Notes: generated by a model not told the origin, from the sequence alone. A DNA stretch of 64,000 bases from Methylobacterium sp. J-048 (GCF_022829515.1 NZ_JAKSYL010000153.1:1-64000), one strand, 5' to 3'. Positions 25,453 through 34,336 are shown, numbered from the stretch's first letter. Numbers and translations: made by a program.

Positions 25453-26193
25453 ATGGCGCGCTGGGTCGCGGGGCTCGACGGCTGCCGGGGCGCCTGGGCG
25501 GGGGCGCTCCTCGACCTCGACGACCCGACCCGTCACCGCTGCGCGCTGTTTCCCGACGTGGCGGCGCTGCTCGACGCGCCGGAGCAGCCGCTGATCGTTG
25601 GCATCGACGTGCCGATCGGTCTGCCGGACCGCGTTCTCGGCGGCGGCCGGGCCGCCGACCGGGCCGCCCGAGCCCGGCTCGGGGCCGCGCGGTCCTCGGT
25701 CTTCCCGATGCCGCCCCGCGCGGCGGTCTATGCGCCGGACTACGATGCCGCGAAGGCCGCCTCGCGGGCGGCGAGCGAGCCGCCCTTCGCGCCCTCGATC
25801 CAGGGCTACAACATCTTCCGCTATGTTCGCGCCGTGGACACGCTCCTGCGCGACCGCCCGGAGGCGTTGGCGCGGGTCCACGAGGTCCACCCGGAGGTGG
25901 CGTTCCACGCCCTCAACGGCGGCCGCCCCCTCGGCCTGCCGAAGAAGGGCGCCCTTGCCCGGGAGGGCCTAACCCTGCGCCGGAGCCTGCTCGAAGCGGT
26001 CGGTTTGCCGACGGCGCTGCTCGATGCCCGCGCCAAGGGCGTGCCGGCCGACGACCATCTCGACGCCCTCGCCGCCCTGGTGGTGGCTCGGGACATCCTC
26101 GAAGGCCGCGCGGTGCCCCTGCCGGATCCGCCGGAGCGGGATTCCTACGGGCTGCCCGTGGTGATCTGGGCACCGGCCGTGCGGGAGCCGTAA
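25453..26193 (+). CDS. DUF429 domain protein
   Basis: A 246-residue DUF429 protein, started at ATG 25453 after GGGAGGAT. The fold opens with WVAGLDGCRGAWAGALLD and keeps GIDVPIGLP, RAARARLGAARSSVFPMP, YNIFRYVRAVD, VHEVHPEVAFHALNGG, PKKGALAREG and ADDHLDALAALVVA, all family hallmarks. It resembles RNase H-like folds and has acidic residues (D8, D51, E142, D216 region) suited to metal binding, but no activity is established. It is divergent from the CitE-like gene. Confidence 0.85.
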   Translation: MARWVAGLDGCRGAWAGALLDLDDPTRHRCALFPDVAALLDAPEQPLIVGIDVPIGLPDRVLGGGRAADRAARARLGAARSSVFPMPPRAAVYAPDYDAAKAASRAASEPPFAPSIQGYNIFRYVRAVDTLLRDRPEALARVHEVHPEVAFHALNGGRPLGLPKKGALAREGLTLRRSLLEAVGLPTALLDARAKGVPADDHLDALAALVVARDILEGRAVPLPDPPERDSYGLPVVIWAPAVREP

Positions 26194-26286
26194 TCGCCCG
26201 CCTCAAGGTCTTGTGACCGCTCAAGTCTTCCCAATCGCGCGGTTCGACCCATGTCCGTCCGGGCCATCGCGCTCTAGCTCTGACCC

Positions 26287-26802
26287 ATGAGCGCCGCGAG
26301 CCCCCTCCCGATCCGCCACGTCGCCCGGGCGATCGTCCTCGATCCGCAGGACCGGATCCTGCTGATCGCCTACGCGTCGATCCATGCCAGGGGGCCGGAC
26401 GGCACGCCTCTACGGTTCTGGTTCATGCCGGGTGGCGGCCTGGAGCCGGGCGAGGACCACGTCACCGCCTGCCGGCGGGAGCTCGGCGAGGAGATCGGCC
26501 GCGACGATGCCGAGATCGGCCCGCAGGTCGCGGCCTGCGACGGGCCGTTCCACCTGTTCCGCCAGTCGCGGGACGCCCGCGAGCGCTACTTCCTGGTCCG
26601 CCTGCCCGACGAAAGAGTCGATACCAGCCGGCTTGCCGAAACCGAGGACAACCCGGTGATCGGGACCCGCTGGTGGCCGCTGGCCGAGCTTCGGGCGAGC
26701 GGCGAGCGCGTCGAGCCGTCGGGTCTCGCCGACCTCGCCGCCGATCTTGCCGCAGGGATGATTCCGACCCGGCCGCGCGTTCTGACTTGGCACGATCACT
26801 GA
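26287..26802 (+). CDS. Nudix hydrolase
   Basis: A 171-residue Nudix protein. The box follows GX5EX7REUXEEXGU: GGGLEPGE then HVTACRRELGEEIG, at about residues 43-65, so metal-dependent cleavage of a nucleoside diphosphate-linked compound is expected. The rest (HVARAIVLDPQDRILLIAY, RYFLVRLPDERVD, TRWWPLAELRAS) fits a general member of the family. The substrate is unknown. It precedes the carbonic anhydrase gene by 43 bases and may share its transcript. Confidence 0.9.
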   Translation: MSAASPLPIRHVARAIVLDPQDRILLIAYASIHARGPDGTPLRFWFMPGGGLEPGEDHVTACRRELGEEIGRDDAEIGPQVAACDGPFHLFRQSRDARERYFLVRLPDERVDTSRLAETEDNPVIGTRWWPLAELRASGERVEPSGLADLAADLAAGMIPTRPRVLTWHDH

Positions 26803-26845
26803 TTCGGGTCTCGCCCCCGCGAGATCGCAACCTTGAGGAGATGGC

Positions 26846-27508
26846 ATGTTCCCTGAATTCCTGACCGAGGGCTACCGCGCGTTCCTGGCGGACCGGTTCC
26901 AGACCGAGCGCCGGCGCTTCGCGCAGCTCGCCCAGAGCCAGGAGCCTCAGATCCTGGTGATCAGCTGCTGCGACAGCCGCGTCGCCCCCGAGGCGATCTT
27001 CGATGCCGGCCCGGGCGAATTGTTCGTGATCCGCAACGTCGCCAACATCGTGCCGACCTACGAGCCGGACGGCGCCTATCACGGCACTTCGGCGGCGATC
27101 GAGTTCGCGGTCCAGGCGCTCGAGGTGAAGCACATCGTCGTGCTCGGACACGCCACCTGCGGCGGCATCAAGGCCTTCGCCAACAAGGCCGCGCCGCTCT
27201 CGAGCAGCAACTTCATCGGCAAGTGGGTCTCGCTCGTGGGCGCCGCCGAGGCGAAGGCCGGCGATTCGAGCGCGCCGGACTACCTGACCCGGATGGAGCA
27301 CGCCATGGTCAGCCAGAGCATGGAGAACCTGCTGAGCTTCCCGTTCATCAAGGAGCGGGTCGAAGCCGGCCGCCTCAACATCCACGGCGCGCATTTCGGC
27401 GTCGCCAACGGCGTGCTGCTGGTGCGCGATCCGGCGACCGGCGACTTCCATCCGGCGGTGGACGACGCCGGCCGCAAGATCCTGCCGACCGCGGTCGCCT
27501 GCGACTGA
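26846..27508 (+). CDS. Beta-class carbonic anhydrase
   Basis: A 220-residue beta-class carbonic anhydrase. Zinc ligands are Cys in CCDSRVAP, His in the HxxC of LGHATCGG, and the second Cys there; the Asp-Arg dyad is in CxDSR. It interconverts CO2 and bicarbonate, supplying carboxylases. FPEFLTEGYRAFLADRF and VIRNVANIVPTYEPDG are family features. The C-terminal IHGAHFGVANGVLLVRDP is also typical. It follows the Nudix gene and its stop is followed by a long hairpin. Confidence 0.95.
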   Translation: MFPEFLTEGYRAFLADRFQTERRRFAQLAQSQEPQILVISCCDSRVAPEAIFDAGPGELFVIRNVANIVPTYEPDGAYHGTSAAIEFAVQALEVKHIVVLGHATCGGIKAFANKAAPLSSSNFIGKWVSLVGAAEAKAGDSSAPDYLTRMEHAMVSQSMENLLSFPFIKERVEAGRLNIHGAHFGVANGVLLVRDPATGDFHPAVDDAGRKILPTAVACD

Positions 27509-27520
27509 GCGTGTGTTGAA

Positions 27521-27553
27521 CGGCTTGAGGTGCTCGTACAGCATCTCAAGCCG
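27521..27553 (+). other. Long hairpin after carbonic anhydrase gene
   Basis: Arms cggcttgag (27521-27529) and ctcaagccg (27545-27553) with a second pair tgct and agca inside, loop cgtac, 12 bases after the stop codon. It lacks a U tract but could terminate or protect the transcript. Confidence 0.5.
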
Positions 27554-27951
27554 GGGGGCGGATGCGCGATGCGGTGGCCGGCATCTGACACGTGCACCAC
27601 GCCGTCCCTTGCCTTGTGGAAGGGCGATGGCCTGCGAGGCGCTCCTGCTCTTATAGGGCACGACGCGCTGTACCCACGTCCGGGTCTGCCGCATCCTTAC
27701 ATTTCCGGATGTGGCGTGGGTCCCCTCTCCCGTGCGGGAGAGGGGGCGCGTTGCGCCTTATCGAAGCTGGTGAGGAATCGAGACGCCCGCCGGTCTCACG
27801 GGCCGTGCCGTTGATGCACTGGCTTATCGTTCCGCGCCGTCATCACGAGCGCAGCGAAGTGACCCAGGGACACGCCACAATCTGAGGGCGCTTGCCGGCG
27901 CTGGATTGCTTCGCGGGCTCTCAAGGACGGTGACAGGCGCTACCAGACACG

Positions 27952-27980
27952 AAAAAGGCGGCGGGCTCGCGCCTGCCGCC
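27952..27980 (-). terminator. Intrinsic terminator of the DUF4142 gene
   Basis: On the minus strand a GGCGGCAGGC stem pairs with GCCCGCCGCC and is followed by TTTTT (27956-27952). It lies 44 bases after the stop codon at 28024. Confidence 0.85.
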
Positions 27981-28023
27981 TCTCGCCGTGGCGCCCGGCC
28001 GAGGCCGGGCGATCTTATAAAAA

Positions 28024-28728
28024 TTACATGGCGCCCGGCAGGCGCTGGGCGTGGTCGTAGTGCATCTGCAGGGCCGGCAGGGCCTGCTGAGCGTAGTTGC
28101 GCAGGGCCGGGTTCGGGCCGCCCTGAGCATAGGCCTGGGTCATGGCGATCGTCATCTGGTGCGCCTGGATCTGCTGGTTCGCATAGAGACGGTCGAAGCG
28201 CTGGCCGGCCGGGGTCGCCGACAGCTCGGCGAGCATCTGCTGCTGCTCGGGGCTCGGCGGAATGACGGTGGACGAGCCGGTGGCCATGGCATCGCCGCGG
28301 CCGAGGCGGCCGCCCGCCTGCGCGCCATTGGCCGCGCCGGAGCCGATTCCCTCGAGGCCGCCGACCGGGCCGCCCGACAGGGTCCCGCCGACCACGCCGG
28401 TCGCCGCACCGACGCCCGCGCCGACGGCGCTGCCGGCCACCGACAGCGGGGCGGTCACGAGGCCGCCGAGACCCTCGTCGCGGGCTGCCATGTAGTTGCT
28501 CTCGCCGCCGGCCAGCGCGACGTTGGCGGCGCGGTGGTCACGAATCGCCTCCTGGGCGTAGGACCGCACCTTCGGGTTGCGCGACTTCGACAGCGCGATC
28601 TGCGAGGACTGGATCTCGAAGGCGTTCGCCTGCATCGACTGCAGCCGGAAATCGTTGGCACCCTGCGCGAAGGCGGGGGTCGACAGGGCCAACACGAGCG
28701 CGGACGCGGCAGCGTAATTCTTCAGCAT
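28024..28728 (-). CDS. DUF4142-type exported protein with Gly-rich insert
   Basis: A 234-residue exported protein. The signal peptide (residues 1-21, ending AFAQ) precedes FRLQSMQANAFEIQSSQIALSKS, a DUF4142 feature (the 'AFEIxxSxLA' helix), and YAQEAIRDHRAAN. Between about residues 83 and 155 a Gly/Ala/Ser-rich segment (VAGSAVGAGVGAATGVVGGTLS) interrupts the domain, which resumes as SATPAGQRFDRLYANQQIQAHQMTI. The Gly zipper-like insert could span a membrane. Family function is unknown but it is linked to stress survival in other bacteria. A good terminator follows. Confidence 0.8.
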   Translation of the reverse strand: MLKNYAAASALVLALSTPAFAQGANDFRLQSMQANAFEIQSSQIALSKSRNPKVRSYAQEAIRDHRAANVALAGGESNYMAARDEGLGGLVTAPLSVAGSAVGAGVGAATGVVGGTLSGGPVGGLEGIGSGAANGAQAGGRLGRGDAMATGSSTVIPPSPEQQQMLAELSATPAGQRFDRLYANQQIQAHQMTIAMTQAYAQGGPNPALRNYAQQALPALQMHYDHAQRLPGAM

Positions 28729-28938
28729 TGTGACCTCAGTAGGTGGTGGAAACGCGAACCCGCACGCTGGGCTGGGCGCAAAAGCCTGGGCCTCTTCCGA
28801 GGACGAAGACCTCGCTGCCGAAACCGGGCGGCGATACAGTCGCGAATTGGTTCGTCAACGGGGCCATCGGCTTATGGTTCCTGCCGTTTTTTGCTTAGGG
28901 AGCGGGATTAAAGGGACTCTATTGATGCTGGCGGCTCC

Positions 28939-30087
28939 GTGATCCTGATCGAAATCCAGATCCTGCGCGCCGCGGCCGCCCTGATGGTGGTCTGGCACCA
29001 TGCGCGGCACGAGGCCGGTCTGCTGGCCGCGCGCGGTGCCGGCCCGGACCTCGACCCCGGCATGCTCCTGCCGTGGTGGGGTGGGGTCGATCTGTTCTTC
29101 GTAATCTCTGGCTTCATCATCGTGTATGCGAGCGGGAGGCTGTTCGGGATTCCGGGTGGACGCGCGCGCTTCCTGGCTCACCGGGTCGCCCGGGTGGTGC
29201 CGCTCTACTGGCTGGTGAGCCTGGTCTTCCTCGCCCTCGCCTTGGCGCGTCCCGAACTGCTCGGGGATGCGGCGGCCCTGGTGCACGCGCCCGGCACGAT
29301 CCTGGCCGGGTTCCTGTTCTGGCCGGCGGCCCGGCCGGACGGCACCATCCAGCCGCTCTACGGCCTCGGCTGGACCCTCAATTACGAGGCGTTCTTCTAC
29401 GGGCTGTTCGCCCTCGGGCTCGGCTTCGGCCGGCGCGGCGCCGTGGTGTGGCTCGCCTTGGCCCTGGTGCTGCTGGTGACCCTGGGGGCGCTCGTGCCCG
29501 GGCTGCCGGTGCCGGTCCGGTTCTGGGCGAACCCGATCGTGCTGGAGTTTCTGCTGGGCGCCGGGCTCGCCCTCGCCCACCGGGAGGGTTTTCGGCCGGG
29601 CATTTCGCTTCGCCTGGGACTTGCGGGTCTGGGCGTCGTCGGGCTGCTCCTAGCCGCCCGCCTGCTCGGCGGCGAAGGGGCCGCCGACGGCTTCCTGCGC
29701 CCGCTGCTGGTCAGCGTTCCGGCGGCGCTGCTGGTGGCCGCTGCCCTTGGGCCGGAGCGGGACGCAGCGCAGGTCGCGGCGCTGCCTGTACCGCTGCGGG
29801 GCCTCGTGATCCTCGGGGACGCCTCCTACGCGCTCTACCTCGTTCATCCCTTCGCCCTGCGCCTCGGGCGCGAAGCGCTGCTGCGGCTCGGCCTCGCCCC
29901 GGTCCTGCATCCCTGGGGCGGCCTCGCCGCGATGCTTGCGGCCAGCGTCGCGGTGGCCCTGCTGGTCCATCGGTTCGTCGAGCGGCCGCTGAGCCGGTGG
30001 GTGCGCGACCGCCTGGATCACGGCGCCGCGCAAAACCGTGTGCGCGCCGCCCCGACCCCGGTTCCCCCCGGGCGCCGGGCGGATTAG
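28939..30087 (+). CDS. Acyltransferase 3 family membrane protein (OafA/YrhL-like)
   Basis: A 382-residue multi-pass acyltransferase starting at GTG 28939. The opening EIQILRAAAALMVVWHHARHE bears the conserved helix-1 His, and WGGVDLFFVISGFIIVY is the R/FFVISGF signature. About ten hydrophobic helices follow (for example RFLAHRVARVVPLYWLVSLVF), and the C-terminus GDASYALYLVHPFALRL is typical. Such enzymes O-acylate sugars of lipopolysaccharide, exopolysaccharide or Nod factors. The acceptor is unknown. The next gene follows after 27 bases. Confidence 0.9.
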   Translation: MILIEIQILRAAAALMVVWHHARHEAGLLAARGAGPDLDPGMLLPWWGGVDLFFVISGFIIVYASGRLFGIPGGRARFLAHRVARVVPLYWLVSLVFLALALARPELLGDAAALVHAPGTILAGFLFWPAARPDGTIQPLYGLGWTLNYEAFFYGLFALGLGFGRRGAVVWLALALVLLVTLGALVPGLPVPVRFWANPIVLEFLLGAGLALAHREGFRPGISLRLGLAGLGVVGLLLAARLLGGEGAADGFLRPLLVSVPAALLVAAALGPERDAAQVAALPVPLRGLVILGDASYALYLVHPFALRLGREALLRLGLAPVLHPWGGLAAMLAASVAVALLVHRFVERPLSRWVRDRLDHGAAQNRVRAAPTPVPPGRRAD

Positions 30088-30114
30088 CCTCGCGCACCGG
30101 AGGAGGATGCCGCG

Positions 30115-30978
30115 ATGAAGACCCTGCTCGTTCCCGTCGCGATGCACGACGGCCTGACCTCCGTGTTCGAGACGACCCGGCTCGCGGCGTCCCGCTTCGG
30201 CAGCCTGATCGAGGGCGTGTCCCTGCGCCCGGCGCTCGCCGAGTACGTCCCCGTCGACATGGTCGGCGGCATGACCTGGCTGCGCGACGAGGAGGCCGAC
30301 CGGGCCGAGGCCGAGGAGGCCGGCAGCCGCTTCGTCGCCTTCATGGACGGGGCCGGGATCCCGCGGCACGCCCGCGACGGCCTGTGCATCCCCGAGAAGG
30401 TGGCGGATGCCGGCCCGCGCTACCGCTGGCGGCAGGACGTGCCCACCGGCGACGCGTTCCTCGGCCAGTATGCCCGGCTGTTCTCGGCCACCGTGGTCGG
30501 GCGCCCGGGGACCACCGATAACGCTCCGCGCATGACCACCTTCGAGACCGCCCTGTTCGAGGGCGGCCGCCCGATCCTGCTCGCCCCCCCGTCCACCCCG
30601 GCGACGCTAGGCGATGCGATCCTGATCGCCTGGAATGGCTCCACCGAGACCGCCCGGGCGGTGGCCTTCGCCATGCCGTTCCTGCGCCGGGCCGAGCGGG
30701 TGCTTGTGCTCAGCGTCGAGGGCGGCATGGTCCCGGGGCCGAGTGCCCAGGACCTCGCCCAGGCGCTGGCCTGCGAGGGCGTCGCCGCCTCGCACCGCGC
30801 CCTCCCGGCCGGCCGGCGCGCCCCGGGCGAGACCTTTTTGGCGGAAGCCAAGGCGTTCGGCTGCGATCTGCTGATCAAGGGAGCCTACACCCAGAGCCGC
30901 CTGCGCCAGATGATTTTCGGCGGCGTCACCAGCCACGTGCTGGCCCATGCCGACATGCCGGTGCTGCTGGCGCATTGA
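30115..30978 (+). CDS. Universal stress protein
   Basis: A 287-residue protein of the universal stress family with two half domains. The second (about 160-287) has DAILIAWNGSTETARAVAFAMPFL, VLVLSVEGG and the C-terminal nucleotide-binding-like GAYTQSRLRQMIFGGVTSHVL motif (G-x2-x9-G-G-V-T). The first half (ETTRLAASRFGSLIEG) is degenerate. USPs bind ATP or help cells survive stress; the exact role is unknown. A strong ribosome binding site (GGAGGAGG) precedes the ATG. It follows the acyltransferase by 27 bases. Confidence 0.88.
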   Translation: MKTLLVPVAMHDGLTSVFETTRLAASRFGSLIEGVSLRPALAEYVPVDMVGGMTWLRDEEADRAEAEEAGSRFVAFMDGAGIPRHARDGLCIPEKVADAGPRYRWRQDVPTGDAFLGQYARLFSATVVGRPGTTDNAPRMTTFETALFEGGRPILLAPPSTPATLGDAILIAWNGSTETARAVAFAMPFLRRAERVLVLSVEGGMVPGPSAQDLAQALACEGVAASHRALPAGRRAPGETFLAEAKAFGCDLLIKGAYTQSRLRQMIFGGVTSHVLAHADMPVLLAH

Positions 30979-31039
30979 TTGGATCCGGAACCGCCGCGCG
31001 CGCCTGGCGTTCGGCCAGCGCAGCCGGACCAGGATCCCC

Positions 31040-31645
31040 GTGACGACAGCCTTGACCCGCTTCCTCCTCGCTTCCTTGCTGGCCGTCTCGGCGGTGACTA
31101 CCGCGTGGGCGCAGCCGACCACCGCCCGGTTCCGCGGCATCGTGGACTGGGCCGAGGCCGACCGCATCCAGATCCGCCGCCCCGGCGGCAGCACCCTCAC
31201 CTTGCGGATGAACCCGCGGACCCGCGTCTTCGCGGTGACCGAGGCGGCTTTGCGTAACATCAAGCCCGAGAGCTACGTCAGCGTGCTGGCCACCCCCGGG
31301 GCCGAGCCGCTGCGGGCCAAGGCGGTGACATTGTATTCCCCCTCCGAGCGCGGCTTCGAGGCCGGGACGCAGCCCTGGGATACCGATCCGGGCGCGACCT
31401 TCACGGCGGGCTGGGTCGCCGACCTGAGGGGCGGCCGTCCGCTCCGGCTGACGCTGGGTTTTGGCGGCGGGCAGGCAAGTTTCGAGATCCCGGCCGGGAC
31501 CCCGGTCACCGCGATCGCCCCCGGCGAAAAAGCCCTGCTCGAGCCCGGCGCGGCCGTCACCCTGTTCACCCAGTCCGGGCCGGACGGCGCGCTCTCGGTC
31601 GGCACGATCGCGGTGGGTCGTCAGGGCGCCGTGCCGTCCTTCTGA
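31040..31645 (+). CDS. Exported protein of unknown function
   Basis: A 201-residue exported protein, best started at GTG 31040 (after AGGATCC), which gives a proper signal peptide (VTTALTRFLLASLLAVSAVTTAWAQ). The mature part contains two OB-like beta-rich stretches (FRGIVDWAEADRIQIRRPGG, then GSTLTLRMNPRTRVFAV). It resembles DUF5666-type small beta proteins, but I do not assign a family. Two-base spacing patterns do not mark an operon; the previous gene ends 61 bases earlier. Confidence 0.65.
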   Translation: MTTALTRFLLASLLAVSAVTTAWAQPTTARFRGIVDWAEADRIQIRRPGGSTLTLRMNPRTRVFAVTEAALRNIKPESYVSVLATPGAEPLRAKAVTLYSPSERGFEAGTQPWDTDPGATFTAGWVADLRGGRPLRLTLGFGGGQASFEIPAGTPVTAIAPGEKALLEPGAAVTLFTQSGPDGALSVGTIAVGRQGAVPSF

Positions 31646-31731
31646 CGAGGCCGGGCCATGACCGATGTTGCGGCATCGCTCCGGGCATCGGGAGGCGCGC
31701 GGCGGCGCAAGCTGCGCTACATCGTCTGTCC

Positions 31732-32151
31732 ATGACCGAATCTGCCTTTGCCCTGGATCCACGCCTGGCTGCCGATACCGTCGAGGTGGGCGACCTCGCC
31801 CTGTGCCGCGTGCTGCTGATGGACGATGCCCGGTTCCCCTGGCTGATCCTGGTGCCGCGTCGCCCGGATGTCTCCGAGATCACCGACCTGTCGGAGGCCG
31901 ACGCCGCGGATCTGTGGCGGGAGACCCGCATCGCCGCCGGGGTGATGCAGGCGCTATCGAAGCCCGACAAAGTCAATGTCGGGGCGCTGGGCAACGTCGT
32001 GGCACAGCTCCACGTCCACGTGGTCGGCCGCTTCCGCTCCGACCCGGCCTGGCCGGGCCCGGTCTGGGGCTTCGAGACGCGAAAGCCCTACCCGTTCCAT
32101 GCCCGCGCCCAGCTGATCGAGCGCGCCGGTGCCCTGTTCTCCGCGGCCTGA
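31732..32151 (+). CDS. HIT family protein
   Basis: A 139-residue histidine triad protein. The active-site triad reads QLHVHVVGRF: the first His of HxHxH is Gln, while the middle nucleophilic His and the third His remain. The start FALDPRLAADTVEVGDLALCRVLLMDDARFPWLILVP fits the family. HIT enzymes hydrolyse nucleotidyl compounds. It is followed after 6 bases by NudC, which handles NADH and NAD caps, so the two form a nucleotide-cleavage operon. Confidence 0.9.
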   Translation: MTESAFALDPRLAADTVEVGDLALCRVLLMDDARFPWLILVPRRPDVSEITDLSEADAADLWRETRIAAGVMQALSKPDKVNVGALGNVVAQLHVHVVGRFRSDPAWPGPVWGFETRKPYPFHARAQLIERAGALFSAA

Positions 32152-32157
32152 ACCCGA

Positions 32158-33057
32158 ATGACCGATCCCCGCGATACCCTCGGCTTCGTCCGCAACCGCC
32201 TCGACCGGCACTCGGCCGAGCAGCCCGAGGAGGCGGTGCCCCTGTTCGATGCGCCGGACGCGCGCCTCGTCCTGATCTGCGGCGACCGGATCGTGCTGCG
32301 CGGGCCGACCGCGCTGATCTCCCCCGCCGACGCGCCTGAGCTTTCCGGGCACCGGATCTTTTTGGGCCACCGGGACGGAAGGCCGGTCTTCGCCGCGTCC
32401 GCCCCGGCCGAGGCCGCGGAGGGGTTTTCGGATGCCGAGGCACGCACCCTCGATCTGCGCGCCATCGCCACCGAATCCGCCGTCGAGGCCGAGGAGCTGG
32501 GCCTTCTCGCCGTGGCCAAGTCGATGCTCGACTGGCACGCCCGCCACGGCTTCTGCCCCAATTGCGGCACCGCCACCGTGGCGAAGGCCGGCGGCTTCCG
32601 GCGGGAATGCCCGTCCTGCAACGCCCACCACTTCCCCCGGGTCGACCCGGTGGTGATCATGCTGGTGCGCCGGGGCGAGACCTGCCTGCTTGGCCGCGGC
32701 CCGCATTTCCGGCCGCACATGTATTCCTGCCTCGCCGGCTTCCTGGAACCGGGCGAGACCATCGAGGACGCGGTGCGCCGTGAGGTGTTCGAGGAGACGC
32801 GGATCCGGGTCGGCGCGGTCACCTACCGGACCTCCCAGCCCTGGCCGTTCCCGTCCTCGCTGATGCTCGGCTGCGCCGCCGAGGCCCTCGACGGCACCAT
32901 CGTGACCGATCCCACCGAGCTGGAGGACGCCCGCTGGTTCGACCGCGCGGACGTTTCCGCCATGCTGGCCGGGACCCATCCCGAGGGCATCCAGGCCCCG
33001 CCGCCCATGGCGATCGCCAACTACCTGATGCGCGCCTTCGTGGCCGGCGAGACCTGA
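32158..33057 (+). CDS. nudC: NADH pyrophosphatase NudC
   Basis: A 299-residue NudC. It has the zinc ribbon (CPNCG...CPSCN, around residues 133-155), a canonical Nudix box (AGFLEPGE... REVFEETRIRVG), and the family-specific SQPWPFPSSLM motif downstream. NudC hydrolyses NADH to NMNH and AMP and decaps NAD-capped RNA in bacteria. The N-terminal NUDIX-like domain (about 1-120) is present. It is the second gene of the HIT-nudC pair. Confidence 0.95.
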   Translation: MTDPRDTLGFVRNRLDRHSAEQPEEAVPLFDAPDARLVLICGDRIVLRGPTALISPADAPELSGHRIFLGHRDGRPVFAASAPAEAAEGFSDAEARTLDLRAIATESAVEAEELGLLAVAKSMLDWHARHGFCPNCGTATVAKAGGFRRECPSCNAHHFPRVDPVVIMLVRRGETCLLGRGPHFRPHMYSCLAGFLEPGETIEDAVRREVFEETRIRVGAVTYRTSQPWPFPSSLMLGCAAEALDGTIVTDPTELEDARWFDRADVSAMLAGTHPEGIQAPPPMAIANYLMRAFVAGET

Positions 33058-33072
33058 ACGTGTCGCGCGGGT

Positions 33073-33567
33073 CTAGCCCTTACCGCCGGCCTGCCGGCTC
33101 GGGTCGTCGGCGGGGTTGATGTAGTTCAGCCCGAACGGGCCGGAGCCGTTGACCTGCAGTTCCACCGGTTCGTCGGTGGTCCAGAGGGAATGGGGCATGT
33201 CCTCCGGCAGGTAGACGAAGCCGCCGGCCTTCAGCGCCGCGCCCTTGGCCTTGTCGAGCGTCCGCCCGTGCTCGTGGTAGATCGAGCCCGACAGGATCGT
33301 CAGCGTCTCCGGCTTGGAATGCGTGTGCGGCGCGATCACCGTGTTGGCCGGAAACTTCAGCCGCAGCACGAACGGCCCTGGTTTGGCCGGATCCCCGGCG
33401 ACCCGGCTGATCTGCGTGCCCTTGGGCAGGTTCGCCGGCCCCGGCTCGTAGACGACCGACGCCCCGTCAGGCTTCACCACCATCCCCGGCGCGTCGTTGT
33501 CCGCAGCCAGCGCTGGTCCGATCGCGATCAGCAGAGCCCCGCCGGCAAGCCAAGAACGTTTTTCCAT
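33073..33567 (-). CDS. Exported cupin-domain protein
   Basis: A 164-residue protein starting at ATG 33567, with signal peptide MEKRSWLAGGALLIAIGPALAA. The cupin fold is visible as IAPHTHSKPETLTILSGSIYHEHG, giving His-His-Glu metal ligands, and FVYLPEDMPHSLWTTDEPVELQVNG, giving the last His. Exported cupins of this type are common in alphaproteobacteria; the ligand is unknown. It is convergent with nudC (15 bases apart). Confidence 0.85.
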   Translation of the reverse strand: MEKRSWLAGGALLIAIGPALAADNDAPGMVVKPDGASVVYEPGPANLPKGTQISRVAGDPAKPGPFVLRLKFPANTVIAPHTHSKPETLTILSGSIYHEHGRTLDKAKGAALKAGGFVYLPEDMPHSLWTTDEPVELQVNGSGPFGLNYINPADDPSRQAGGKG

Positions 33568-33724
33568 GGAGTGCCTCCCAGATCCCGCGAGTGTCTTTCG
33601 CCTCCGCCGGCTTTTTCTGGTGCTGGCTTGGCGGTTTCCTAGGTGGGGGCGCCGGCGCGGATCGTCGCGGGTTTGTGTGGCTGCCGCTTCAGCCTTTCGG
33701 AGACCGCGGGCCGATCGACGGCGG

Positions 33725-34012
33725 TCAGCGTTTTTGAGCTGTCCGGTACACGTCATCCCGACTGCGCTTGCCCACAGCGACCACCGTCACCGTGATCGCT
33801 GCATCACTGACTTGGTAGACCAAGCGATAGCCGGAGGCGCGCAGCTTGATCTTGTAGCACCGCTTCAGCTCCGCGCCGTGCAATCTGTCGGCTGGGACGT
33901 GTGGCGTCTCCAGACGCTCGGCGAGCTTGGTTTTGAACTGCTGGCGAATCGTATCGCCGAGCTTGCGCCATTCCTTCAGGGCAGAGGGAAGGAATTGCAG
34001 CTCATAAGTCAT
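33725..34012 (-). CDS. RelE/ParE-family toxin
   Basis: A 95-residue toxin of the RelE superfamily. Features: YELQFLPSALKEWRKLGDTIRQQFKTKL, and the C-terminal YKIKLRASGYRLVYQVSDAAITVTVVAVGKR, which has the fold's conserved KLR and YRLVY motifs. RelE toxins cleave mRNA at the ribosome. Its ATG lies inside the antitoxin reading frame (overlap 34002-34012), as in most such operons. Arg and Lys in GKRSRDDVY are in the catalytic region. Confidence 0.9.
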   Translation of the reverse strand: MTYELQFLPSALKEWRKLGDTIRQQFKTKLAERLETPHVPADRLHGAELKRCYKIKLRASGYRLVYQVSDAAITVTVVAVGKRSRDDVYRTAQKR

Positions 34013-34247
34013 CCAAGGTGACCTTGACCGGCACCTCGTTGGACCGTGCCTGGATCAATGCTGCCAACTCGGCGTCGTCGATCAACTCCATCATCGCCTC
34101 GTAGGCGGCTGGAGGGACCATGTAGGCCATGACGCGGTTGTGGTTGAGGATCGCGACGGTCTCGCCCTGCGCCTCGCTCAACACGCCGGCAGGACTCTTC
34201 TTCAGATCCGACACGCTCACGGCAACGTTCGCCAACACGGTCTGCAT
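34002..34247 (-). CDS. Phd/RelB-type antitoxin
   Basis: An 81-residue antitoxin, first gene of the pair, starting at ATG 34247. SVSDLKKSPAGVLSEAQGETVAILNHNRVMAYMVP is the Phd/YefM-like DNA-binding domain; the C-terminal AAYEAMMELIDDAELAALIQARSN binds the toxin. The operon repressor probably binds a short region upstream of 34247. Both members are intact, so this is probably a functional module. Confidence 0.9.
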   Translation of the reverse strand: MQTVLANVAVSVSDLKKSPAGVLSEAQGETVAILNHNRVMAYMVPPAAYEAMMELIDDAELAALIQARSNEVPVKVTLDDL

Positions 34248-34336
34248 CTCGAGCTCCGAAGGGTTCCGTTCTGGCGAGAGAATTCAATACCGCTTTCGGT
34301 ACCGAATTTCGACCTGACGAACGATAGCTCGCTGCC

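Larger units (their letters stand above)
27509..28023. repeat. Gene-free gap with repeat fragments (families C and B)
   Basis: The 515 bases between the convergent carbonic anhydrase and DUF4142 genes hold no credible gene. A family C palindrome (gtcccctctcccgtgcggga... ) lies at 27718-27755 and a half copy of family B (gtcatcacgagcgcagcgaagtgaccca) at about 27838-27867. The terminator of the DUF4142 gene lies at 27952-27980. Confidence 0.7.
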
